DNA of 64,000 nucleotides, taken from Haemonchus contortus (lineage: Eukaryota > Nematoda > Chromadorea > Rhabditida > Trichostrongylidae). The position numbers were made by a program, and so were the translations under genes. Location: positions 40,066,345-40,130,344 of the forward strand of contig LS997562.1 in assembly GCA_000469685.2 (NCBI GenBank), given 5' to 3'. Every line of letters starts with the position of its first letter. Position 1 is the stretch's first letter. Positions 1 through 12,600 of the stretch are shown here, one piece after another. The notes beneath the pieces are model-generated. The model ran no database searches and was not told where the DNA came from. It worked only from the letters and a program-made list of their open reading frames with translations.

Positions 1-543
1 CTTTTAAACTGTTGATGGACGTATTTGTTTGTTGATTTTTTTGAAAATTGAATTTAGTAGTTACCTAAATGCCACAATGCGATTTCAACTGCATTGCTAT
101 CGTTACTGGTATTGCCAACTATTCTGCGATTCATTCCGGTTATTCATCCAATCTTAGAACCCAACAACCAAGGTTCATGCTGAAGTTACCAGTATTCGTA
201 CGAAAATAAACAAAAAAGTAAATAGAATTGCGGAGGGAAAAAATAAAACCATCAGAAAACCATTCTGCTGATGCTGATACATGCTGATAGAACTGGATAT
301 TCATATTATTTTATCGGGTCATTATTGAATATCATGGTTAATTGTTATCGGTTGAATACAATTTTCGGTAGTTGTATTTGTTTATGCCAATATTTATTTA
401 CTGTTTATTATTAACGTAGACTCATTTGTTCGAATTAAACCATTTATTACCTCTGTAGAGGAGATAACAACACTGCAGAAGGCTTTTTTTACATCGAGTA
501 GGTAGTACAAATCATTTACCCGTAAATTTTTTTTAAATTTCAG
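1..543 (+). other. Intron of the large gene (left part)
   Basis: No coding segment is convincing here. The stretch is AT-rich and ends in a good polypyrimidine tract and TTTCAG acceptor. The preceding exon must lie beyond the left edge, since the next exon needs two carried-over bases. Confidence 0.6.
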
Positions 544-656
544 GAAGCGTGGTCGACTAGAGCAGCTCTTGAAGGAGCCCATTGCAGAGAGAGGTGAACC
601 GCGATGCGATTCGCCAGCGAATTCTGTCACCAGTGAATTGATTCCTGCTTGTGCAG
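544..656 (+). CDS. Exon 1 in window of large gene
   Basis: Flanked by TTTCAG and GTGAGT. The first base completes a split codon and one base is carried out. Encodes residues 1-37, beginning KRGRLEQLLKEP. The two other frames contain stops, so this frame is required. Confidence 0.8.
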
Positions 657-3600
657 GTGAGTGACCATATGACCCTTTTCCCCTAAGTATTTGTACGAGT
701 CGTACTCCACTTTTCAGTCCGAGTTTTCGAACGCAGCCCATACGGTGTGCCAGTGATCACTGCGCCTTCGCGTAGTACATCCCGTGTAAGCAGTGTAGGT
801 AGTGTTGAACCAAATACTCCGACCGTCATGCTTGATACTATTACTTCCTATAACAACTTCAATTCGACGCCACAAGGATTTTTGCGGTATGTCCAACATT
901 TTACCATTAACGAACGCAATAGTTCTTATTTTCGAGTATTTCATAGACAGCAAATTTTGGGAAAGTATCCGTGCAATAGGCGGGGCTGTGGAATGCGCGC
1001 GGGCGCTCTGCGACAAAACTATAGTACCGTCTTCGGGGATGTTCTCACCCGTTGTCATTTTTTCCCTTGGAAGCCCTGTACTTGAAATGATCTATGGTAT
1101 AATTTAAGAGAGGCACGGATCCAAATTGCAAAGCCGATCAGCTTCGATCCGCCAAGAACACCGTTTGAAGAACGCCTTCAACAACAGGCGCATGCAATCC
1201 GTAAAGCGTCGGCGTCGTCGATTTTGTCAGCAGATGAACGCTCTCCGGTGCGTTTATACTTGATTATTTCTCTGAACATCGAAAACATTCTATCGTATGA
1301 GTGATATCGCTTTATTAGAGGATTTCTTTGTAGCGACTTAGAGAGCTTTTTAAAATGATTCTATTTAATTATTAGATCAATTTGAATGTTACCGATCCAT
1401 TATGGTCAATTCTACTAGAATAATCACGTAGGAAAAGCCAGACCTATTCTTGGAAAGTTACAAGGAAAGCGGAAAATGAAATGATCTCTTTGAAAGGCAA
1501 TGAGTAGATCCAGCTTCCGAAGGTAGACACGATCTTGAATAAGGGTTAAAGGCACTGCGCGTCACGTAGCGATAAATCGATGCCTTTACGACTATTATCC
1601 TTTCTTACTAAAAGTTATTCGTTCGGAATTACTCGGTCCGTTGTAAAGCTCCTTTTTCTGTTCCGAAACTTCTCGAGCGTTTCTTCCAGGCGTAATTCTA
1701 TCAGTGGGGGGAATTTCTAGGAACAGTGATTGGCCTTCCAGATGACTGACACTTGGCAGCTTGGTTTTTTCGTTCCGTTCGGGACAAACGAACGCCTACT
1801 GAAGTTGCTGATGTGTTTATGTCGTCGAGATAGTACTTTCCTACATCGTCATCTTATCGATCGTCGTCAGACTGAGCGTATGTGGAGGGATGAAGTCTCA
1901 GATGTGGATGAGAACCAGCTCTATCCAAACGGCGCACTGGATGAGCGGTGGCGCCCATGGAACCTGTGGCGCCATCGCCTACTCATTCTCCATGAGCGCT
2001 TCTTTAGTGGCGGTCAATGTGACATGTACATGTCGATATGGGGTTATCTATCTCATGGACAAGTGTGTCTGTGGGTGTAAATGAGTAGGCGGTTCCCATT
2101 AGGTCTACCTGTTCTTGTCCTTGTTCTTCTCCTTCGTCTTCTTTGACGACAACGACATATCACACTTCACTGCACACATTATAGTTCGCCATTGTAGCTT
2201 TGTTCGTTCTGACAAGGTTCATCGCCCTGTCAATGAGGCATGGGACACAATCTGACTTCCTACAATACGACTCATATATTGATTTTTCCTGGTTTATTGA
2301 TTGATCGCATTCTATAATCATCTAATTTCACGCGATCATTTCATTTTTAGGTTCCTAAACCAGTTATTAAATTAGTATTTATTTTCAATTGATTGAAGAA
2401 AACGGTCATCATCTCTTAGTCTTGAACATCTCTGAGACGCCTCTATTCTACAGCAATGTACACAGATGAGCCATTACTAGAAGATTATGCTCTTATTTTT
2501 GAAGTAGTTAACAGTTCATAAATCTCTTCAGTAGAGGGGAAAATTCTCTGACCTGATATTTCGTGATGCGCCACGTCTCGACTTCCTTCAGTGGTCGTAG
2601 AAGCAATTAATTGGTCATTCTCTTTACCCAATGATCGTTTGGAGCTTAGTCTTGGTCGAAATTGTGTTCTGGTCTCCTTAAGGGACCTATCACTAAAATT
2701 ATCTGATCGTCGTCAACGAAACGCATTCACCACTCGTTTTGAAGGGTTCGAAATTGTGTTCTGGTCTTCCTAAGGGACGAAACGGACGCAACGCTTGTAC
2801 CAATTACGCTATGGCCTAGGCAGTTATATATATTGATTAATTAATTAATTAATCGACCTATTGGTTAGGTGTTGAAATGTTTGCGTTTGATCTCAGCCAA
2901 ATGGAATTGTTTAATTTACAATTTTCAGGGGTTGCCCTCATTTCTTTTGCTTTCAGTGGGACTTCGCGTTTATCTTTTCACCAGATGGCCATTGAAGCCA
3001 CTCAACATTAGTGATTCATGACCTTTCTTCAAGCTATGAATGAGGGATTAGTAGAAAAATGTGTGGGACGGGAGGGTTTATGAGGTTCTGTTGATGGATG
3101 AGATATCATCAACAGGGATTTTATACTACCCTTCAAATATATCTAAACCAGTAGCGTTGAACTCTGCTCACTAGCTGCGATTCATAGCTCGTTGCTTCGC
3201 TAAGGCCATTTCTTTCTTAGTTGCTCGCCGGGCATAGTTAGCTGTTCAGTTAGTAATCTCCAACCCGAATCTGATTCCAGTAACTCTTTTTCAAGGTTCT
3301 CTTTCAGACGGCAGTGGGAAGGCCTATGCAGGAGACTTATTGGGAATTAGTCTTTCCTTGTATTTTCCGATTTATTTACGTACCGCAAATAGCCAGACGC
3401 AGAATTGGGGGTGCTTGTAAGACGAAATAAGGTACGGCGATTTTTTCAGGCTCTGATCCCATGGGGTTTCCAATACCATTTCTTCTGAGCGTCTTCCAGA
3501 TTGGTTCCCGCTGGAGTTTTTTGTTTGTTGACATCCGACTACTCTTCGGAGGTCACTACAAGGAACGCGTTCTGCCGGAAATTTCACCCAGGGGAAGGGA

Positions 3601-6600
3601 GGTCCGGTTGTTTTGCAGCCCAACTTCCCTCTTTGTCTCACTCCTCGACTGCTCGTTCCGAACTGGACGAATTCGCCAGAAAATACGCCTCTTTTGTGGC
3701 TATGATGTGTTCCTCCGAGTTTCTCCCTAAAGGTTGTGAGCAAGTTAGGTTTTCTACCTAAAACTTCGATGCCACTGCAGTTCTCACATTGGTCCCATTT
3801 ACTAATGATTTATCTTACATTATGTAATCGAATGCGAGAATTGCGGAATAGCTCAGGTCGTAATAAATCACTTATCCGAAATTGGTTCATCGCAAGCGAT
3901 TATCGAGCTCCATATAAGGAAATGTGATCTCGTGAGATTTCCAAATCATTACCCTACAAAACTACGAAGTTATTGTTTCTACTGATCCAAAAGGGCTCAT
4001 TGTTGCCTCAATAGCCTCAATTTTTTAACAAATATAATATATAATAGAATTACCAGATGCGATATCATAGAAGTTTAGGTTTGATGAATTGGTAACAGCT
4101 CCAATTGATTTTGGAAAAGTTTTGGGCGAAAAGTTAAAGTTAGCAGAAGGAGCAGGGCTCTCTGGTGTAGATACTTCGCGTGAGCTTTTGTAATTATTTC
4201 ATTCAGCGAGTGGTCGGATCAATCAGGCTATTCCGAAAATTTCTATAAAAGAAATTGCGAATGTGAAAGATTATTTATCCATTTATTTACGTGGATTCCT
4301 CTATCTGGTTACTCGGTGTGTACATAATCCGTAGACCCCTCGATCCTCGAGAAAACTCTTCAAACTGATCAGCATTTCATCATAAATTCCTATCCCTCAT
4401 TGTTAAGCTAGTTGTCGAAATATCCGTGTTTGAAGGGCGTCTGTTCGTTGTTGTCAAAAGGATCATCTGCTCAAAGATCGCTCTCGATCTATCTGAAACA
4501 CCCACGAGCCATTCCTTCCTGCGTTCTGGCACGGAATGTTTCTCATTTAGTATTTTCGAATGAAACTTATTGACATTTTGCACTCGTCTAAGGTTCAAGC
4601 CACATGCTTGTCCCACAGAATCCGCCATATAAGGGGAATGTTTATTAGTTGATCCAGTCTTGGATTTTGTGAAGGGTACACCTATAAGTGATTTGGGAAA
4701 AGAGGTCATGAAAGGGTCAGCTGATGTACATGTTGAGACTTTTTTTCCTTCCAGACTGAATTGTTACCTCTTAATTAACCCTCTGGGTATAGAGAGTTCG
4801 GTTTGCTACGCGTAGTACTTGAGTAGTATCCATCAGGATTCATTAATCGCTACATAAAAACGTGGGTGAATAACCGAAGCTCCCATTAGTGCGAGTCTTT
4901 TCTTTTCACTCAGCACTTCCGTGGCCTATAATGCCTCAGTGTCTTAATGGACTCTTTATAATGCTCCTGCTTGAACTTTTTCATAGAAGGACAACCCTGG
5001 TGGGTCGTAAAAGCTGTACTGCTATATCTAGGTGTATCCGTTCAGGGGCTTTTTTGTTAGGGTGTTTGCATATTGGTAATATTTGTTATTTTTAACATCC
5101 ATATTCCTTTCATATTCGTATATCCTTTCCCCATTTACTATGGGATATCCATCTCTGTAATGGATTCAAAGTCCAAGATCATTTGCCAAAATGTCAAAGA
5201 ACAGGGTAGCGAAGCCAGTTGGGCAGCTTCATGATGACCGTTGGACTATAGGCGATTATCGACTGGATCCTCCGGGCTATGTTTAACACGGAGAACAAGT
5301 GATTGTTCGTAATCCCTGGGAGAGATAGAAAACCCATCTCACCAGTTCATTCCGCAACGGGACAGGTTGTTGGCACCTGATTGAGTCACTTGATAATCAT
5401 TTGTCGGGCAGCAGTTGGTGCGACCAGGGTGTAGTGATATGTAGTATAGTGCGTGACTTTTTCCAAGTTCCATAGGTGATTTGAAAATTTTTGAAAAGGT
5501 ACGTTCACTATGATTCACAGGGGGCAGGTAAGTAACTACTGGAGTTACTTGGTGGATTACTGTAGCGAGATGAATCAGCCGTTTCTTATCAGTTGGGTTA
5601 CACCCTGCGTGATTCCCCGTGACAATTAAACAAACACGCTTTGACGTAGTGCTTGGTTTATTTGATATGTATACAAAAGACTTTCACCTAACCACTGAAT
5701 CCCTGGACAAGGCGTATTTGATTACACGAAGTGGACAAATCTGTTGAAGCCAAGCTTCTGCCAGCCTTCGATCGCCGCGGTCGCGACGACAACTGCCTCC
5801 CTGCGGCGCCGCGGGCAATGATTTCAAGAATTGCGCCATGGCATCTGTCCATCTGCTTGGGCCATAGCACTGAAAGTCCGCTGCGCTTTGTTGCTCCGTG
5901 CTGGCCATTTCTCATCCCAGGTTTCTGAATGGCTTCCATTGATTTTTGGCGTAATTCTCTCAAATTAATGGCTTGTGGGGCAGAACTGAACTTTTCTAAT
6001 TGGCCTCTGCAATAAACTCCACAGTTGTTTTTATTATGTATAATTTTTACTCTATTGTGACCAATTATTCACCAAAATATACACAAATCATGATAGCATA
6101 TAAATAGTTATTACTTGGTCGCATATAGATGGAATTGGCGGAAGTGGTATAATGAAAAGGGTCCCCTTTCGAGGCAAAAGGTTTGGGCAGCAGTTTCTAG
6201 ATTGAGTTCCTTCTGGGCCACCGAAACCCGCCATTGTCCAGGACTAGTCAGTGGGGACCACCTTTGGCCAGAAGAATGGCATTATTATTTGGGTCATCAC
6301 CAAGCTCCAGAGGACATAGCATGGGCAAAATTCGTATTGCATGTCACCATGATTTTGGACGAAGGTGGAGTGTGGCATGGCGCAATCTAGACTTTAATGG
6401 GTCAAAGCTAAGCGAGTTTTGTTCTTCTGATTTGTTTTCGACGAGACGTTTAGTTGCTGTCATTCTGTCTTTTGCTGGAAACCAATCGTTCTTTATCATG
6501 TTTTTTATGAAAATTTTTTCTTTTTTTGGCTGCTCAACAGAAGCTATTGAAGGTATATGAATGTCCGTTGCTAGAGGTCTATTGCAATTGCATGGCTTGT

Positions 6601-9600
6601 GGGATCGGCTCTAATCCTGGATTAGTAGAGTCATTTCGATTTCGCGATGGCTTAATTTATGCCGTTTTCATCTGACCATGAGGCCTTGAATTGCCCCCCT
6701 TTCTTTAGTGAAACATGCTCAGGATGGCTTTACCTCTAGCTTGTATGATCAGTAGGACAAAATGCTTTTGAATACATCCACGAATTGGAGCTGGAAAGGG
6801 ATATGCGGATATATGTTTCATAGAGAGCTGGTCGTTAGTGAAGGCAGGCCCTTGTCTTCTTATCTGTGCAATCTTTCCCACATCAGGCACTGATAGAAAA
6901 ACAGGGCACTGACAACATTGTTTGGAAGCACAGTATAGCGCCTGTATGTCGAAGGATCAAAATCACCCAGTCATCAACATTTAAATCTTCCTGCCTTGGA
7001 GGACTGCTCGACCAGTCCGAGACTTATTGAAGTATGTACATAGAGCCGTCGATTCTGGGCAGTAACAAAAATCAAGATACATTTGATAGCATTGGTGATG
7101 ACGTTGAATCAAAAGTATGGCTCACCCTCTAGTTGTCGATGCCAAAATGTCTGCAACTATTCGTTCTGTCCGAGGAATCGTAGGTGAAAAATCGAATTGG
7201 AACTGGACAGATGCCGATTTTAAGCCGCACTAATCACGTTACGGCGCCATGGATAGTTTCAACCGGGGGTGTTTTTCTATTGACTTTGCATAGGACTATA
7301 TGTGTGTGTTGTTTGTTTTGTTTATTCGGATGCATTGAGGATATAACCCCACCTTTTGGTGGTGGGCGTGCGTCGTTAAATAAACAAAATCCCGCACTGT
7401 CGCGCGTACTTGACGAAACGCGCGCCCCGTCTCTATCGAAGTTGTCACCACTTGAAATTGCCGTCCATAAATATTTGTATCGGCTGAGCTCTGAACTGTA
7501 CTTTTCCGGAGGTTGGCTGATCACTCTTTCCTGATTATGAAGTCTCCAAACATTACGGTACAGTAATCCGGTTGCGAACTCTTTCTTGGGCCATTGCGTT
7601 TTGGCGCGAATCAAGTCTGAGTTTATGCATTCACCAATCTCCGTTTTCTTGTCCACCATACTCCTCGATATGTCATGTATGGACGGATTTTTCTTTGTCG
7701 TCTGATGTCTCTTCTATATCACTGTATGTGATTACTGTATTACAAAGTCCAGCAACGACAAAAGCTGTCCTGTGGCTGCTTTTCTAAACAGCTTCAATCT
7801 ACATAACTGGTGCTGAGGGGCACTTTCTTAACCGATATTAGTTCTCCTTCAATCTGGGTAATTTTTTCTGTGAATTAACGTCAATTAAATTGTTTTATAA
7901 ATCATTACGTAATTTTACGCTCCTAATTCGTAGACAAAAGTTTTAACCTCATACGGGACTTCCGATCAAGACCTCGGGGCTTTCGGATGTATTATATGTA
8001 TTATTTTCTCATAGATTTTTATAGACTTTTATTAACTTTTGTAGTTTTTTGTGAATTTTAATTTTTACTCCTCACTCGAACGTTTATCCAACTAGCTTTT
8101 GCTATATGTTTTTGGTGTCCGCTATACATACATGTACGTAGGTGCTTGACTAGTAGATGTCTTCCAAGATGGACAGTGGACTAAATAGTTTAGGCCTCGC
8201 CTTTCAATTCGACTAGTCTCGAGACATTTCTTTGATTGAATAGGAGAATAGATTGGAATAGAGGCGACGGTTGACGCCAATTAATTCGTGCAAGATGAGC
8301 TCCCGTCTGAGAATAATACGGGATTGCAGAGGGACTGAAATACCATGCGCTCTGAATAGTTGGACTCTAAAGTCAGCCTAGATAGACATGGTCCTTCAAA
8401 CTGTTCTGCAGTAATTGCGCTTCTATCCAATGAGTTTTTTCAACCTTTAAATCTTTCATATGGAACTGTTCCAAGTGATGTACGAGGCCATTTTTCTGAA
8501 GTGGGCTTTTGGCTTGGAAGAAGTTAGATCTCCATCCCAATAAAAAAAAGTCAAGAGGACTATAAATCAGGATTGCAATTGCTTCATAAAGGCCATTATT
8601 GATGACTGTAATGAAATGCTTTGAATAGCCCAAGATTGATAAGCTTGCTTCCCTCTGGCTTCCATATTGAATGCATTTATTCCCAGAATGATTCATTTGA
8701 CGGAATTTTGCGAAGAAATTTGGACCTTCTGGAATATATCACACCGGGGAGCTGGCAGAGTAGTTAGCAGCGGTGAATCAAATATGCATTGCCCATCGAA
8801 TCGGGCGTTCGGGCCCCGTCCAAACCTTTTTCTTTGGATATTCTATGGGGATGGAATTCTTTCTTCGATCAAAGTGTGCAAAAGGATTCCGAATGTATGT
8901 GTTCCCATTTTCGCTACATCTTAGTTGTCTTCCCTCTATGTATGCCCTCCCGAGCTGTCAATCGTCACTTCTCCCAATGCCTTCTCGCAAGCAAGTTTTT
9001 TCTCGAGTCTATCAAACGTCCATTCCAGTAAGCGGCGATTCTTTTTGAGTTCCATGGGCATGGCGCTTCCCAAAGGTCAGTGACTAAACGGCAATGACAT
9101 TCAACCATGGCCTACCGCTCCTCATCAATATGTCTCAAGTGCCCCATTTATCAGAGCTCAATGACTCATCAATCTTGCAAGTGCCCCCACCAAATCCTGT
9201 AAATCACTCCCTAATCACCTCCCAGCGCTCTTCAATGCCTAATTACCCCCTTTTCCTCTGAAAGTCAAGTGGGCAATCATCAGACGTCTACCCTTATTCC
9301 TTTGAGTACCTCCCATTGTTCGCCGAAGGCTCGTTCTTTTCCCCATCATTCAGTCACTTTTTCATCTTACCGCCATTCGTAGACGACGCATATTAGTAAA
9401 ACTTGTCGCCTACTGGCACCTGCTGTCATTTTCTGAGTCACCAAATAGATCTTTTTTCAGTTTTACTGCCATTACCCTTTAATGTTTGTAGTGAAAGTAT
9501 AACTCTCCTTTGTTTGTGTGCGTCCAAAATTGTTACCTGTCAGCACGATATTCCGTTCGGGACCACCGACCATGACCCTAAGCTGCTCCGGTGCATTGTT

Positions 9601-12600
9601 TACGAACGTTCGTCTTATATCACATCTTATGAAAATCTCTTGGATCTTTCACCTAAGTTTATCTCTTTGAGTGCTATTTGGAGGTCTTGTTGTCTTCTTC
9701 CAAAAAGAAAGCCGATTAGATGCAAAATTCTAGTTATATTCCAATGGTAGCTCGGTAGAACTTGTTCGAGTTGCTGGTTGAGCTTACCACTTCATATTCC
9801 AGTTACCAACCCATGGGCCTAAGTCGTTGTGTAAATTGGCGGAGGGCTGCTGTGAGGTCTATGATTCTCTTTGTCCAACATATTTACTATCCTGTGGAGG
9901 CACAATAACATTGGAACTTGTCGCTCAGTTCACAGTATGGAGTTGGTTTTAGAGGTGGTCCCTCGGAAAGGGATTCGTCAGAGGTAGGGGATGTATCCGA
10001 CGACGGTCTGGCTACCGGCGAACAGATACACAGTCTTTTTGAAAACACACTGTTATGATAAACGGTTGTTTAAGGACCACAAGTGACAAATTACAGTTGT
10101 TTACAGCTGTTTTGTTTTACTAGAGAGTTCCGTCTTTTGAGTGGATTGCCAAATAGTAAGAACGGGCCAAGAAGCGTATTGTTGCTGACAATGGCTCGCC
10201 AAGGTGGCCGGTGGAATCAATTTTTCTTCAAGATATGATTGCTGTAGCTACTTACCTTCCAAAAGCCCTCTTCAACCTTGATTCCTGTCTCAAATTGAAC
10301 GAGTACCGCTCACCTCAGTCGTGGGTTCTTCCACATTGGAATGATTCTGGAAAAGACGTCATCACTTTCGGATTAAGCTTATGTTGGATTCATTTTTCCG
10401 GTTTTCTTGGCCTCGGTTTTCTTGTTCATCGTAGGTTTTGATATCAAATTCGGCAGGCTAATACTGGTTTATCTTTTGAATTGGACAGTTCTTCTGTGCT
10501 ACGCCATGTATCTCTCTTCAACATCAAGTCATACTGTTATTTGTAAGCTTTTCAAGGTCTGCACAATAGTTCCCCTCGACAATCGGCATCTGTTCTCCCA
10601 GTGAGGGCTAGCCGTTATCTGGCTTCGGGAAAAAAAGATAATTGAAAGGAGGAAGATTAATTCGACGGGACTTGAGTTCTCGGGATCGTGCAAAATGATT
10701 CCTACCACTTTGGCTCTTACTCGAATCTATCCGAGTGCAGCTCAGAGTTTCCTCATTCCGTGGGGAATTTGATAACCAGTCAGTGTCCAAGTCAACCATT
10801 TCAATGTTATTGTCTTTCTGAAAGACTTTTGTCATTAAAATGGCCTGAAAAGATGAAAGGTGTTGGGTAGGAAAGCGTTCAAACTCCCGAAAGCCGAAGG
10901 GCTTCTTTTGGACGTTGTGTGACCTCCGTTCCTCTTGTAAATAAAGATGATGCAAATCACTTTGTAGTCTTTTATTTATTTCTTGAACGAAAAACGATCC
11001 GAGAGCATCTAGGGAGCCATTTGAAGTGTGTGCTGTTAGCATAATGACACATCTGTCGGGTTTGTTTAGCAACGAAAAACTGACGGGTTTTCTTGTTTGC
11101 AAATCTGTGCGTGTAGATCCTTTCTGCAAGATGTTCTATGAATAACGTGGTAACAAATGGTGTCCAAGAGCGGAGCTCATTTCGGTAGTCTTCTCCTTTT
11201 TGGCCTCTCTTCTCCTCTAATACGAAGTAAAACTTTTATTATCCTTATGTTTTTGGAGAATTTTATGGTTTCTCTTTCTCTACCTTCATAGTGATGGATT
11301 CGGAGGTGTGGGAAGAGCATTCATCACTTCGTTTTCTGCCTAAGTCCTCTGTAGAACAGTAGCTTGCCTACGACAGTCCCTTTTTGGCTTCTTCACACAA
11401 AATTTCTTTTCCCAGTTCATTACTATTGATTACTCTATATAGTAGAATAAAACGTGGAAGTGATGTCGTTAATTTATGCTTCGTCTATAAGTAATCCGTC
11501 GGACCATATTTTCTTCTTGGAGCCGGCACAACGAAGTAGGGTTCGTATGTAAGGTGAGCATCCTGATTAAGTGGCGGCACATAGGTGAAGCCATTGTGTA
11601 GCGGGATACTCGATCAAATGTAGCAGCAACTGAGAATGGAGAAAGAGAGCGCGAGGTAATTTGAAAATGGCTAAATATTGCCGAATATTCTATCCTACAT
11701 CCCACCACTGAGGCGGAGGTGGTGTTCTGGAAAGTGGCGCACTACGCACGCAAATGGTCCTAGGATCGAATCCTAGCTAGACCCTCGCCCAAGCGAATCA
11801 AGCTTTTCATTTCTCCGAGGTCGGTTATTAATGCTCGCCTAGAGGGATAGAAGATCTGATTTGTACATCAGCTCCCTCACTGTGAGTTGTTGGTGTACGC
11901 CAAAATACGCATTCAAGAGGCCACAACGGTTCTGAGTGGAAGTCGAATTCGGAGGTGCATTTCAAGACGCACTTGATTAATGCCAACGTTTTATTGGGTC
12001 TGCTGTATAAAGACCAGACTCTAGATATCCCTTAATCACCTAGCAGCTCTTTCCACTCTTTCCTTTCTCTATAAGTGAAGAAATGCTAATGAAATTACCA
12101 AGTGAATATGCAAGAGAAAATGTATAGTTATGTAAACAAAGATTAGTAATTTGAAGAAATAAACGAATATCCAAGTGGAACTCCACGTGTCCATTGAGTT
12201 TCACTACTTCAGTAGCTTCAAAGTTCATGTACATATGTAAAGCAACGAATTCAATACTAAAGTGCATGCCTGAGTTGTCTGAGCTGAGCTACCTGAGCTT
12301 GTAATTTATCAGAAATCATGAACGTTTTCTTCATCATTATTCATTCTATCAATTTAATTGAACTTAAGTAAATAAACGCCCTCTGGTTCGAAATTCGTTT
12401 TTCCATTCTTCAATATGTTTTACCTTTTTCAGGATAACCGCCCATCCCCACGACGCTTCTCCAATCCACCCGATGGTGAGCATTTCTTAATTTCCATCTT
12501 TCATTGTTTTCAATATTTGGGAACGATAGCAGTCTGCACTGTACTTCAATGCTCCATTGATCCCAGAGGTCGTATTCGGGACGGGAAGAGTCTAGGGATC

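Larger units (their letters stand above)
1248..12432 (+). other. 11.2 kb intron of large gene
   Basis: Mostly anonymous sequence. It holds a spaced direct repeat near 2.7 kb, a TTAA run near 2.84 kb, a CG-rich patch near 5.8 kb, a tRNA-like segment near 11.74 kb and two marginal open frames at 1742 and 10608. I found no recognisable transposase or reverse transcriptase. Cryptic or alternative exons cannot be excluded. Confidence 0.6.

Noticed and set aside
7234..7659. 141-codon minus-strand open frame
   Set aside because: Competing frame on the other strand and no recognisable motif or splice context.
11712..11790. Functional tRNA gene
   Set aside because: B-box arm pairs well but no acceptor stem or D arm can be formed.
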